Below are positions 46,993 to 58,157 of a DNA stretch of 64,000 nucleotides, piece by piece (positions within the stretch are counted from its first letter, which is position 1; every line of letters starts with the position of its first letter). The position numbers and the translations under genes are program-made. The notes under the pieces were generated by a model that saw only the letters and a list, made by a program, of their open reading frames with translations, did not search any database and was not told where the DNA came from. This DNA comes from Rotaria macrura (taxonomy: Eukaryota; Rotifera; Eurotatoria; Philodinida; Philodinidae), in NCBI GenBank assembly GCA_900239685.1, contig OENT01000549.1:35650-99649 (forward strand), given 5' to 3'.

Positions 46993-48069
46993 GTGTCCTG
47001 CGTGACCACCACGATCACGCATGATCGTGATCGTGACTGAAATTTCTTTTTTCTCAGGATCGTGACCTTGATCGTGAATGATAAAAAAATCCGTGAAAGT
47101 GATCGTGTTGAAAAACATTAATTCGTGATCGAGACCACCATAGGTACTTCCAGTCACGATTATTTATTATGGAGTGTGGGTGGGTGCCCAGGTCAAAACT
47201 TCCAGCACGAAAACGACCAGTTCCGAGACACTTCGGTGATTTCATGGAAGCAGTATTAAGGTAGGAAAGTTTCTAGATTTTTTCCAATGATTCCGGGTCA
47301 GTTCCTGCCGGAAAGCACATAAAGTTGGCAGGAATCCACCGAAAAAAATTCGGACAGCTTTCGATCGGAATTCTGCTTCCATCTTCCAGCGATATCCGGT
47401 ATTTTATTATAGGGTCCGTTGAGTTTCCAGCATCTTTCCTGAAAGATCCTGCAAAATTCGGAGGCTGGAATCATCGTTCTGGGTATGGATGTGGGTTGGG
47501 ATATCTTCTTCTTAACTCACTCCCACACCCTTCAACGACTCTTTCTGTTCGTGTTGATTATGTACAATAAAATAGTCAAGGGGGTAAGTGCAGGTTTGAA
47601 ACACGCACCATCCCAGCATTTTCGGCATCATTTTAGCATGTTGATCTTCTTTCATTACGAGAATCATTTCATCATATCAGCACCTCTTCGGCATCTTCAG
47701 ATTTTTCTTAACAATTTAGCGTAGAATTTAGTCAGAACATACTGATATTACCATAGCAATACATAAGCATCAAATTCTACACTAAATTATTAAGAAAAAT
47801 CTGAAGATGCTGAAGAGGTGCTGATATGATGCAGTGATCCTCATAGTGAAAGAAGATCAACATGCTGAAGTGGTGTCGAAGATGCTGACATGATGCCATG
47901 ATGCTGACATGATTCTGGGCGTTTCAAACCAGTACTTTCCCCTTTGAAAATATTCTACAAGATGGTGCTCTTGGATAAGAAGGAAAAATTTTGTGTCATC
48001 TTCAATAAAGATCATTTTGTTGTGATTTATCGTGATCGTGACCAAACATGTTAGTCACGCGCAGGACAC
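46993..48069. mobile_element. 1.08 kb TA-flanked foldback element
   Basis: The left end GTGTCCTGCGTGAC (46993-47006) and the right end GTCACGCGCAGGACAC (48054-48069) are inverted copies, flanked by TA on both sides (46991-46992 and 48070-48071), as left by Tc1/mariner-type insertion. GATCGTGATCGTGAC repeats line the left side and ATCGTGATCGTGAC the right. A second, nested hairpin has arms at about 47583-47733 and 47770-47943, sharing blocks such as AGCATGTTGATCTTCTTTCA and GCATCTTCAGATTTTTCTTA with only a short loop. No transposase frame is present. The interior is GC-richer than its surroundings. Confidence 0.75.
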
Positions 48070-48188
48070 TAGTGGAAGTCCTTAATGAATGATTTCGAAG
48101 ATCTTATCGAAAGGTCAGTGGCATTTTTGATGATGATACTCGACTTTTGATAAAATTGATATTCGACCTTACATTTTTCTCCGAAGAA

Positions 48189-48287
48189 ATGGCTGATCAG
48201 CAGAAAGAAGTCAAGCACAATGAGTTGGAAGCTGACAAACACTATAGACGAGCCCTTACTTTGTGTGCGTTGGTAAAGAAAATTTAA
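48189..48287 (+). other. Short coding-like fragment, 32 codons
   Basis: The ATG frame reads MADQQKEVKHNELEADKHYR and then RALTLCALVKKI. Its character (EADKHYRRAL) is like the start of a helical TPR-type repeat, and a possible donor GTAAAG lies at its end. It may be the remnant or first exon of a gene; no partner exons were convincing. Confidence 0.2.
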
Positions 48288-49252
48288 AGTCTACTCACAG
48301 TATGATTGTATTAACTTTCATAGATAGAATCAACTATCTCAGATGTTGCACTATCTATGTTCCCTTCGAAGAAAAATATTAGTAAAACTAATTCATTTTC
48401 GAAACTGATCGGAGATTCGTTACAGTAGTTTTTTAAATTTACTAAAACAAATTTTTATTCAATTATTTTCTATTTTTCTAAAGAACATTTCTCTCTTGCT
48501 AGGGCTCCACCAGATTACGTATTTCCGTGTCCAATACTTCAGACTAATTGTTAGATTGATGATAATTAATTTTGGATTTGGGCCATTTCTTTTTTTTAAG
48601 CATATAAATGTTAATTGAGACATTTATTTTGAACAGAATTCAAATAATTATTTCTTGGTAGTTAATCCAGAAAAATAAGTCTTGTCGAAAAATTTTTTTC
48701 AATTCAACCTGTAACTCGAATGGTTAACCTCTTTATTAAATCCTTTCGCATATCGTGTATCCCTATTCTTTTAAGGTTAAAATATTCAGATTAAGTGTAG
48801 GACTTCATTTTATTGTCTGTACTAAAATTTTATACATGTTAATTTGCTTTTAATTGTAATTTCAGAAACAAAGAATATATGCTAAATAGCATAGAAAGGG
48901 AGTTGCGTGTTGAAAAAGCACTGAAAGAAAGCAAAACTAAATTCTAGTAATCATGAAGCAGCAGTCATGTCCTTCTTTGATTTGACCTCAGAAAGAAATG
49001 CAACTCTTCGACGAAGGAGAAACACCTGCTTTCTCAAATGCTTTTCGCTTCAAGCATCCTATGATTATTTTTTTTCGGGTACTTCAATAATCAAACCATT
49101 CAGCTGAGTAATCATTTTTCAGAAGCTTCTATAAACAATGTAAGAGCTTGAATTAAAATTTTTCTCGTGTGACTAATCGTAACCATGCGAATTAAATACG
49201 TTTAGTAAACTCAAGACGCATAAGACTTGATATTTAAATAATCTAGGCTTAA
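48288..49252. other. Gene-free stretch
   Basis: No supportable gene. A 22-codon frame near 48892-48960 is too short to assign. Confidence 0.45.
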
Positions 49253-50140
49253 GGCCCCCCCCCAAAAAAAAGTCGATTTCCGTCAAGAAAATGAAAATTA
49301 AGATAACACCATGAGGTAATAGCCCATGCTCTGCTCTTTCAGAATCACTATTGTTTTTTTTCCAAAGACCATTTTTTGACCGAAATGTTTAGTGATCTTT
49401 GAGAGGTCCTCTATGTCAAAAACGATTTTTTTTAAAAATTAGGTCTTTGATCTCTAATTACTGTTTAATTAATTAATTAATCAACAATTAATTAAGCGCT
49501 CAGCGTGTGCAGAATTAAAAGTTACGTAGGACGAGATAGGTCAGTTTCCTCAAAAACCGCGTGAAAATTGAGAAAATTTAAAAAAACAGCAAAAAATTAT
49601 CGAAATAATGTTTTTATGTTTCTCTCAAAATCATGTTTTTCCATTTTCCATCCTAGTTATTTTGCTTTCAACTATGTTTTTTCGAAAAACTTTTTTTACC
49701 ATTCGATAGAGCATGCAAAGACGCAGGGCATCTCGTGCTCCGATTTTTGAAAAAGATTTTTTTTATGTCAAAAAAAGATCGCCTACAAAATTCACTTGCA
49801 GTTTTTTGGCCTTTTTTTAAGGACTTTGAGTTGTGGAAACTTTTTTGGGCATAAAAAAAGCTTTTTCCAAGATCGGAGCACGAGATGCCCTGCGTCTTTG
49901 CATGCTCTATCGAATTGTAAAAAACAATTTCCAAAAAAACATAGTTGAAGGCAAAATAACTAGGATGGAAAATAGGTCATTTTTAACCAGTGCTCACTTT
50001 ATAATTTCCTTAAACTTGCATATTTCGGGCTGACATTTTTATCGTAGGCTAGCCGCTCCAGTCCTAACATATGCGGAAAATTTCAGCTGATTTGGACATT
50101 CTTTGACGAAAATCGACTTATAAGGAAGGGGGGGGCGGGC
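49253..50140. mobile_element. 888 bp piggyBac-like (TTAA) foldback element
   Basis: TTAA stands at 49249-49252 and 50141-50144, exactly outside inverted ends. The left end runs GGCCCCCCCCC, an A-run, then AGTCGATTTCCGTCAA; the right end, read inverted, runs GCCCGCCCCCCCC, then AAGTCGATTTTCGTCAA. TTAA duplication with C-rich tips is characteristic of piggyBac. A second inverted pair lies inside: about 49640-49770 and 49850-49976, sharing GAGCATGCAAAGACGCAGGG and CATCCTAGTTATTTTGC. No transposase frame is present. Confidence 0.75.
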
Positions 50141-51592
50141 TTAAGAGAATTTAGTTTGAAATGCGTTGAAAGTCATTTGAACACACCTTATGGTCAATAT
50201 GTAACAACTGATAAATACCTTAAATGTATACATGTAAGTTGGACACTTCAGTTGATACTGACGTTTAAAAAGTGTCTACTGATGCAACTTTAATTTCAAT
50301 TTCTTCACTGTCTAAATGTGGTTCTTTTGATTCGAAATTCTATCGATTTTCCAATATGTACATAACATGAGTTGAAAAATAATGTCGAAAGACTACTCTA
50401 ACATCGCTAATCGGAACTTACGATAGAGTAAGTATCAACAAAAGCTATTTGTTTATCAAAATAAAATCATATCGGAATCTTCAAATCAAGTTGAGAACTC
50501 AGAAGCGTCTTTGACGAGAAAGAAAATGTTTATATTTACAATAGGTTTCGGTTGATTTAATCAATATTTGCACTAGTAGTAGAAAACGTTTCCAGACTTT
50601 TATTATTCAGTATTGATTCTTGATGAATTTCCAGACCGTAACAATTCTAAAGTTGTTTTTGAAGTCGTAAGAGATTCCATTTAGTATTTCCCGTTGTCGT
50701 GAACTATCGGCCATCAAGGTCTATTATTTTTGCTTTATGAGCATCCCTCGCAATATTTAAAGCCGATTCCATACACTTATATTAAGCATGTTGTTCTTAA
50801 AGAATCTGAATACCCCATGCGTTTACTCAGTTGTATCTAATTGAAATTTTTCAAACGGGAACAGTAAACTGTTTTGAAGAATGATTCTACACACACACAC
50901 TCTCTTAGTTATTCATACTTGTGAAAGAAATGCTTAGAAAGTAAAATTGATATCAATGATTGAGAGGCCCCCACTTATCAAATAGAATTGAAGAATCGTA
51001 TGAAAAACGCCTATCTATTACTTTAACACAAATCAAAAAAACAGAGTTGCTAGAATGCTATCTTTTAGAAATCCTTAAGAATTGATTGATTTGAAATAGA
51101 AACTTTCCTGCATTGTACCGTCTACTATGGTCCCAAAAATAAAGTCATAGAACAGAACTAGAATAGAATAGAAATACATCAATTTTTTACTGCCGAGTGT
51201 TTTTCAATCAACATGTACGCAACTCTAGCTCACTGATGAATGGGAATGTCATGAGGCAAAAAAATATTTCTTTGTTCTTTAAATTACGAACATAAGTTAT
51301 TTATTCAAGTATTGTTTTCAATTTTATTTTATTTTATTTTATTCACTATCAAGCAATTTGTTTCAATTTAAAATTTTTTTTGTTATAATTAAAGCTTATT
51401 CTGTTGTAATGTAATTATTATAACGTAAATATTTTTCTATTTAATCAAAAGCGAACCATTTTTATTCTAGATCTTATTTATATTAGGAGTAATAAGTCGG
51501 TGTTAGTGAACTTCTTTAAGATCTTATAGGCTGTCGATATTATAACTTTTCAACATATATTAGTGAGTAGTATTCATTTTCATTTCTTCGAA
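50141..51592. other. Gene-free stretch upstream of the RING-MATH gene
   Basis: No supportable gene. It includes a short CA run near 50890 and a TTTTA repeat at 51321-51344. The promoter of the following gene is expected in the last few hundred bases. Confidence 0.45.
51321..51344. repeat. ATTTT pentanucleotide microsatellite
   Basis: Four to five consecutive ATTTT units are visible directly, about 250 bp before the RING-MATH start. Confidence 0.85.
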
Positions 51593-54500
51593 ATGTACTT
51601 TTCATTTGTTAGATTAATCTTCATGGCAAATTTCATGATTACCAGTATTGTTCCATTCAAGATTCTCGTATTTGATCCGGAATCGATTAGAAATCATTTC
51701 AAGTCAACATCTGTTGTATTCTTCGTCGAAATAAAAAAATTGATTGAATATATTTACGCAAATTTAATCAAAATTGACCAATTTGTACTAGTGGTTTCCG
51801 GTGATGTTCTAAAAATATTATTAGATGACCCGGCTTCCAGGTTTACACAATTAAACAGCATTTATGTGTATTATAGCAGCGATACTGATCTGAAACGTGA
51901 TCAAGTTATTTATCAAAGAGACGATATGAAAATGTATTTTTGCCATCAACTGAATATAGAAAAAGATATCATAGAAAAATTCAGAGTTCTCGACGTGATT
52001 ACTCCATCAACAGCTATCGATCGAAATGCAATAAATGTTCTTGCATCGTCGGTTGAACAACGTATTATTGCCAAGAGATCAAGTACTTCTATTCCTAGTT
52101 GTTTACCAGAAGCAAGACAAACATCGTTGATACCGAGTCATGGCTTTCGTATTACATATGTGGAACGAATAGAATCTGAGATGGTATGTCCGTCTTGTAA
52201 ATTAATCGTTCGAAATCCTTATAAATTGAATTGTGGACATCAAATATGTCCAACATGCGCAAATATCAAGGACAAGTAACTAACCTTTCTTTTTTATTGT
52301 AATTGAAAAAACTTTTATTATTATTTTTATATTACTCAGTAGTATTGTCTGCTTAGTCTGTCAAGATATTTTATCGAATGAAAATGTACGTTTATTAATA
52401 TTACAGTTTATTTTTATCTCGATTTCCACTGTTTTAGTTTCGACAAGACACACGCTTCGAAACAGACACAAACACGGAATCGACATCTCTTCCAAGTTAT
52501 AATTTGATTCAATCGAATGAATCATGTCAAGTAATAATCGTAACTAACACTTTGAGCCATGATTTTCATCTTATCGACTTTTATAATTCTTTTCCTTAGA
52601 ATCATCTTGCACAACTGCATTACAATGAAGCATCCATACTTGATCGTATAGATCAGTCTATTGAGCAGGTACATATTCACGTTCACGAAGGAATTGCTTC
52701 ACATATCTAGCACCGATTTCGATGATTTTTTTTCGTCTATTTATATTCCATAACTCTCGCGAAAAATCCTACAAACATTTTGTTTTTTAAGTGAGGTTTC
52801 ATTAAGTTTTATTTTCCTCTTGAAACAGATTAACTGTTTTAGGCAATGAATGTTTTTTTTTCGAATCTCTACCTGACACCTTTCGTATATTGAAAACAAT
52901 AGTCACCCATCCTTCGTGAAGCATTTCACAATGTTTATACGAAAATTCTTTGTGAAATTTAATTTTTTTAAATGATATTCTGTATTTAGCATGTCGAGAA
53001 AAGAATTCTTATATAAAAATAATCATCGTCCTAGTACACATCCTTCAAACTCTGTTCATTTTCTCATGGTAACTAATCGAGCACAATTCTCTCTTGGAGC
53101 AAAGTTTTAGATCAAAAATGAATCCTATAGGCTAGTTTTTTCATTAGACTAGTATCGAGTATTTGTGTTGACATAAAACTGGCCGATAATCCTAAGAAAT
53201 ATTTCATACATTTATCTTGTCAAGATTTTTCATATTCATTGGAATTCATATACATTTTAACTTGTAGCGTGAACCAAGTCCATGTGGCGAATCTTTAAAT
53301 ATAACTGGATGGCAGAAAGAAATGTCTTCTGTTGTTCTTTCTCCGTCATGCTCTACATATGAAGCACACGACAGTCATATACATATTAACAGAAGTGATG
53401 TCTTTTCTGGTCAAATAACACAGATGATCAATGATATTTTAACTAGTTTACATACTATTACTAATTATCAACAACAAATTAATAATGAATCTCGACTTAC
53501 TCGTAGATTAATGGAAACTCTTTATTCAGCAATACCTTGTGTTGCGGCATCATTAGAAACAAATGATAGTCTAATTAATTGGCTGAAAATTAACTATTCT
53601 CTAGCAAGTGTACAACTTCAACAATTACAACAAATGTCACACAATTCGATACATACATCTTATGATGGTACATATACATGGAAAATCAATGATATTGAAG
53701 AGAAAATAGGTAAATATTTTGTGTTACTTATCAAAAACATTTTAATAGATGCCAAATTTTTCATGCCAATTAATTGTATTAGATTATGCATGACTTGAAT
53801 CGATTGTTTTATATTGTTATGTGATAAGAATCTAAAGTTCATAATGTAGATTTCGTTTTGATTATTATGAACATGTTCACTTTAGTTTTAGATTGTTTTT
53901 TCTACATCTAAATCCCATAATTACAGATATTAAAAGTAGCCGTTGAATAAGAACGAAAATTTATTAGCGTAGCTCCAAAGAGAACTAATTCGTAAACTTC
54001 AAAAATTGTCCTTCTTAAATTTATAAAATGTTACTACTTATAAATTGTCATTACTCTGTAGACACATTAGAACTGTTTTTCAAGTGATCTATACTAGATA
54101 AGCAAACAGCCTATGATATGTAAGAGTGTAAAATTTCAATAGGTACTTATAATCCTCTGTATTCATATGAATTACACATTTCTCACGAGTTCACTATTAT
54201 GTAACGTTGGCCCTTTTCCTTTTCTTAACTTACATTGTCAGGCTGTCAATGACTGCGTATATATTTATCGTCTAATTATATTTCAATTTACATTATTCTG
54301 TATGTTGATGAACTTTGAACAAGAGTATCGAGTAGCTAATATCGTATGGCATATTTGCTTGAAATGTATCTCAAACTATAGTAAGATGTAATAGATTTAT
54401 AAACTATCAGTCGCAGTTATTCATATCTAAAACTCAATGGAATATACTAAGGTTGGATGCATCAGTTACTTTGAAATTTGAAAACAATGTGAGATATTTA

Positions 54501-57500
54501 TCATAGATTACATTGAATTTGATGCAGTGAAAGAATTGCATCCTTGGCGTCAAGTAAATTAAAATGATGATCGAAGTAAACGAATCAAGAATCCGATGAA
54601 ATGTATGCCACTGTTTATTAGAGGTGTGTATAGGGTAAAATTGCCATACTCTATTCCTTAGAGTAGAATAAAAATAAGAAAATTTGTCTTAGCCAATATG
54701 AAGAGTGCGAAAATATCTTGTCCTGCACACCTCTATTACTTGCACCGTGCATGGTTTGTAAAATGACAGTAGTACACAAGATATTGCAGAGGAAACATCC
54801 GTATATTAAACCAGTCAAATACATAGATCTTTTCAGTTGAAAGATCTTAAATAAATCTCTTATATATGTAGAATGATGATTTCAAGTACTAATGTTTCCG
54901 ACATTATAGAATTTTAGAGAGCACGTATGTCTATTGTCGAAAATTGTTCTCATTTGAACTCGTTCATCAAACATTTCTTTTTTAAGCTAAATAAGTATTA
55001 TTCTTCCGATAATCTATCTATATAAAGAAGAATGTTTGTCGGTTTGTTCGCTATGCTTTCAGTCTCTGTATTAGCTACGGTCACCTAACTTTCCATTGTA
55101 CTTCCCTAGGTCCAGGGAAAGGTCAAGAGGGAGTCGGCGTCCCAGTAGGGGGGGGGGGTCCTTGGATGAAGTTTCACCCAGATGACTTTGTATTAGCAAA
55201 CATTATCAAACTTTCCACAGTGCTTTCCTGAGCCTGGAGGAAGTTTTTAAGAGGGTTGACACTATTGATATGGATACAGAGGCTGTGTGTGGATGAAATT
55301 TCGCTCAATTCATATTACGGTGGAATTTTCATCGATTTTCTAGAAATTAAGCGAATCTGTTACGATTCGAGAATTAATCATTTCGTATTAATAATGTTTT
55401 GATCTAAATGTGAAAATCGAAGGTTTCTCGCGTTTAGTTAAAAGGAGAAAATGTATGCGAGTCTTTTCTTGGTTTACAAAAATGTTGTGTTCAATTTTTT
55501 GTCTGACTCACAAAACAACGCATTTGTTCTTTTTCTTGACCCACAACGATGACGTATTGATAATAACAATGTATTTGAATGATTTGACTATTTAAACAGA
55601 TGTGGCACGTTTTTGAATGAATACGACTTGATTTCTTTGTCATTTATTATCTATACGATGATGCATAGCATTGTAACATCGTGCAAGTCAATTGGTACTG
55701 TAGTACAAGATTGGCTGTGAAAAGTCAAATGCCGTATATGATTGAAGCAACTATCTTGACAGGGTGCACAAAGGGTGAAGATGTATTCGTACCACGAATA
55801 CCCTTAGCTCCTACTGATATGCCGTTTCTATTGAAGCAACTTCAATTTCCGGTTCGTCTTGTTTTCGCGATTTCTATTAATAAGCCACAAGGACAATCAC
55901 TTAAAGTCACTGTTATCAATCTAGAAAGTCTTGCTTTTCTCATGATCAACTTTATGTTGCCTGTTCAAGAGTGGGAACTTGGAAGAATTCATATGTTTTT
56001 TGCATCAGATGCAAATACAAAAAATATTGCGTATTCAACAGCTTTACAATAAAAACTCTATTTCGTTATTGTTTTACAAAAAAGGTTCATAAATGAGGAT
56101 TAAATAGAAAAAAATTTTGAAGAATGTTTAAAATATCAATTACTAAAAGTTGGAAACGGTAAAATCTAAGCGTATGTTACTATCTTGCAGACGAAGAACC
56201 TTAAAAGATCTAGAAAATTTCGTTTTCTAACACGCAGATCATATCCAATCTCATTATCTCAGTCACCATCGGGTACCTCCGCTAGTAGATTATAAGCTAA
56301 TAACAGCCAGTCATAGTTATTAAGTTTAGCATTTCAAGTTCTTCATTTAAGCGAATAGATAAGTGTCTTTTTCTCTGTTTTCTACTAAAAGCCTTTGTAT
56401 TTCGCTATTAAATTAGTCCACTGAACAATTGTTCGGTCATATCTTCGTTAATTGAAAGCATGCTCAAGTGAACACACAATTACTGCGAACTGTTGATAAA
56501 CATACGTTAGCTATATAAATATTCATAGATAATGCCGATTGTTGTTGTTGCTACAAAAACGACTCGATTCCTGTATCGAACTTTATCTTGATTCTGACTG
56601 CAAGAATTATAATCTTCAGAGACAAGAATTAAACGCTTTCAGCATCACTGTTTGTTTTTTCCATGTTAATATGGAATGTTTCATTAAAAGAGCTAGAGTT
56701 CAATGTAAGTTTTAGCCTCTCTTTTTGACCGAAAGAACACATTTTTCTTCTTTGAATCCTTCCAATCAAATCCAAAATAGATATAGTTCAGGTCTTTTTA
56801 GAGTATTCTAGGTAAAAAATAATATTCAAATTTGTGAAACGAGCGATAAAATGTATGTGCCATTTTTGTTTAATTTATCAATGTTAACCAATGGATGTGA
56901 AGAGATGAATATCTTCTGAAATTTCAATTCATGTATTTAGCCCTAACGAGCATGTTACGTAGATCTACTGTCTTTAAATAAGTATGCTGAAGAGCATCTC
57001 AGATTTTCTGAGATACTTTATAATTAGAACGGAAGTGATGTTCAGTACGAAATCTAACTGCGTAAATACGAAAATAAGTATGTTTTTTTTTCAACGATGA
57101 ATGAACGTGTATAAGCATTATAAGTATTTATCTTCTTCGGATATAGACCAAAATGTAATCTTACTTTTCCAATATTTCAAGTCTTTCTCGTTGTTTGTAA
57201 TCTATATCAACTAAGTTGTATACCTCATGCAACACCTGGTGTAATATCGTTGATGAAATTTCTTTGCTTTTTGAGATTTTTCTGCTTCGAATTTTCATCA
57301 GTGGAAAAAAAAGGTAATATTGCATGTATCGATGATGAATGCCAGCATTATTGCTCATTTTAACAAAAAATTACACAAAATAGTTGGGTTCTTGAATAAT
57401 CTTTACCGCTTTGTTATTAACAAACACATCTATCAATGCCTATTTCTCCCGCTTACTTTTCACGGATGATAGTTTTCGTGCTGAAGTCTGCGTACACATC

Positions 57501-58157
57501 TTTCACTATCTTGTTGTACATTTCTTGACTACGTAATATAACTTGTTCTTTCTTTTTACAGCTAATGCAAAATGTGGCCGACCAAAATCGATTTATTCAC
57601 CTGAATTTTATTCATCATCTACGGGATATAAATTTTGCTTACGATTGTATCTAAATGGTGATAAGGATACTCGCGGTACACATATATCTTTATTTTTGGT
57701 CATTTTACGCAATGATTACGACGCTATTCTTCACTGGCCATTTTCGTATGAAGTTTTATTTCGCTTAATCGATCAGTGCACCTCAGATCATGAACTTAAA
57801 CGTGATATAAACGTTTCGTTTTGGCCAGATATAGAATCAAACTCATTTCATCGTCCAGTTTTTTATATGAATCATGGTTATGGCATTAAAGAATTTCTGT
57901 GTCTTGCAGAATTCGAACAAAATAAAAGTCTTTATATAAAAGATAACGCTATGTTTATTAAAGCCAATATCAACTTTACAAGAGAGAGGCCAGGTTAAAT
58001 CTCTCACATCGAGAAAAATATTCTAATTATTGCCTTGTTTTGCTTTTATATAGTGAACGCATCTATCAATTATATCGGTGCATCACCCAATGATGATGAT
58101 TATGCTGATATAAACAGCGAAGATTTTGATTGTCTCAATGAATCGATCAATACATAA
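51593..58157 (+). CDS. LIVSG-RING-MATH protein (TRAF-like), about 622 aa, seven exons
   Basis: Exons 51593-52275, 52340-52385, 52438-52530, 52600-52668, 53268-53709, 57562-57993 and 58054-58157 join to 1869 nt with matching phases. The N-terminal domain (KILVFDPES, then QFVLVVSGDVLKILL and LNSIYVYYSS) matches the stand-alone protein at 4349. A RING finger follows at about residues 200-240: CPSC, CGHQICPTC, then across an intron CLVC. A spacer includes a coiled-coil-like region with YQQQINNES. The MATH domain (about 430-588) begins GTYTWKINDIEEKI, is interrupted by a 3852-nt intron, then resumes with FYSSSTGYKFCLRLYLNGD, THISLFLVILRNDYDA and LHWPFSYEVLFRLIDQ. A RING plus MATH suggests a TRAF-type E3 ubiquitin ligase in receptor signalling. 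The frame opens upstream of 51593 only with GTG; ATG at 51623 is an alternative start. Confidence 0.85.
54621..54733. mobile_element. 113 bp miniature element in the large MATH intron
   Basis: GAGGTGTGTATAGG at the left is mirrored by CCTGCACACCTC at the right. TATTA stands on both sides (54616-54620 and 54734-54738) as a possible 5-bp duplication. The ends recall the TACCC element at 8804 (GAGATGTGCAGGG), so the two may be relatives. Confidence 0.5.
55013..56055 (+). mobile_element. Helitron relic with Pif1-type helicase C-terminus
   Basis: TCTATCTATATAAAGAAGAA at 55013, preceded by A, looks like a Helitron 5' terminus. At 55681-56052 translation gives the end of a Helitron helicase: MIEATILTGCTKGEDVFVPR, LAPTDMPFLLKQLQFPVRL, INKPQGQSLK. 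Helicase motif VI appears only in the next frame, at about 55939-56005 (SHDQLYVACSRVG), after which the original frame resumes (NTKNIAYSTALQ). So two compensating frameshifts are present and the protein is dead. Two diverged direct copies of about 75 bp, each starting TGTATTAGC, lie at about 55066 and 55188. The 3' CTRR end was not identified. Confidence 0.7.

Noticed and set aside
48892..48960. Possible G-alpha N-terminus (IERELRVEKALKESK)
   Set aside because: The match is short, stops before the expected GAGESGK loop, and no following exon was found.
49568..50033. Open frames on both strands encoding the same peptide EHAKTQGISCSD
   Set aside because: They fall on the two arms of a hairpin in the TTAA element; the symmetry, not coding, explains the match.
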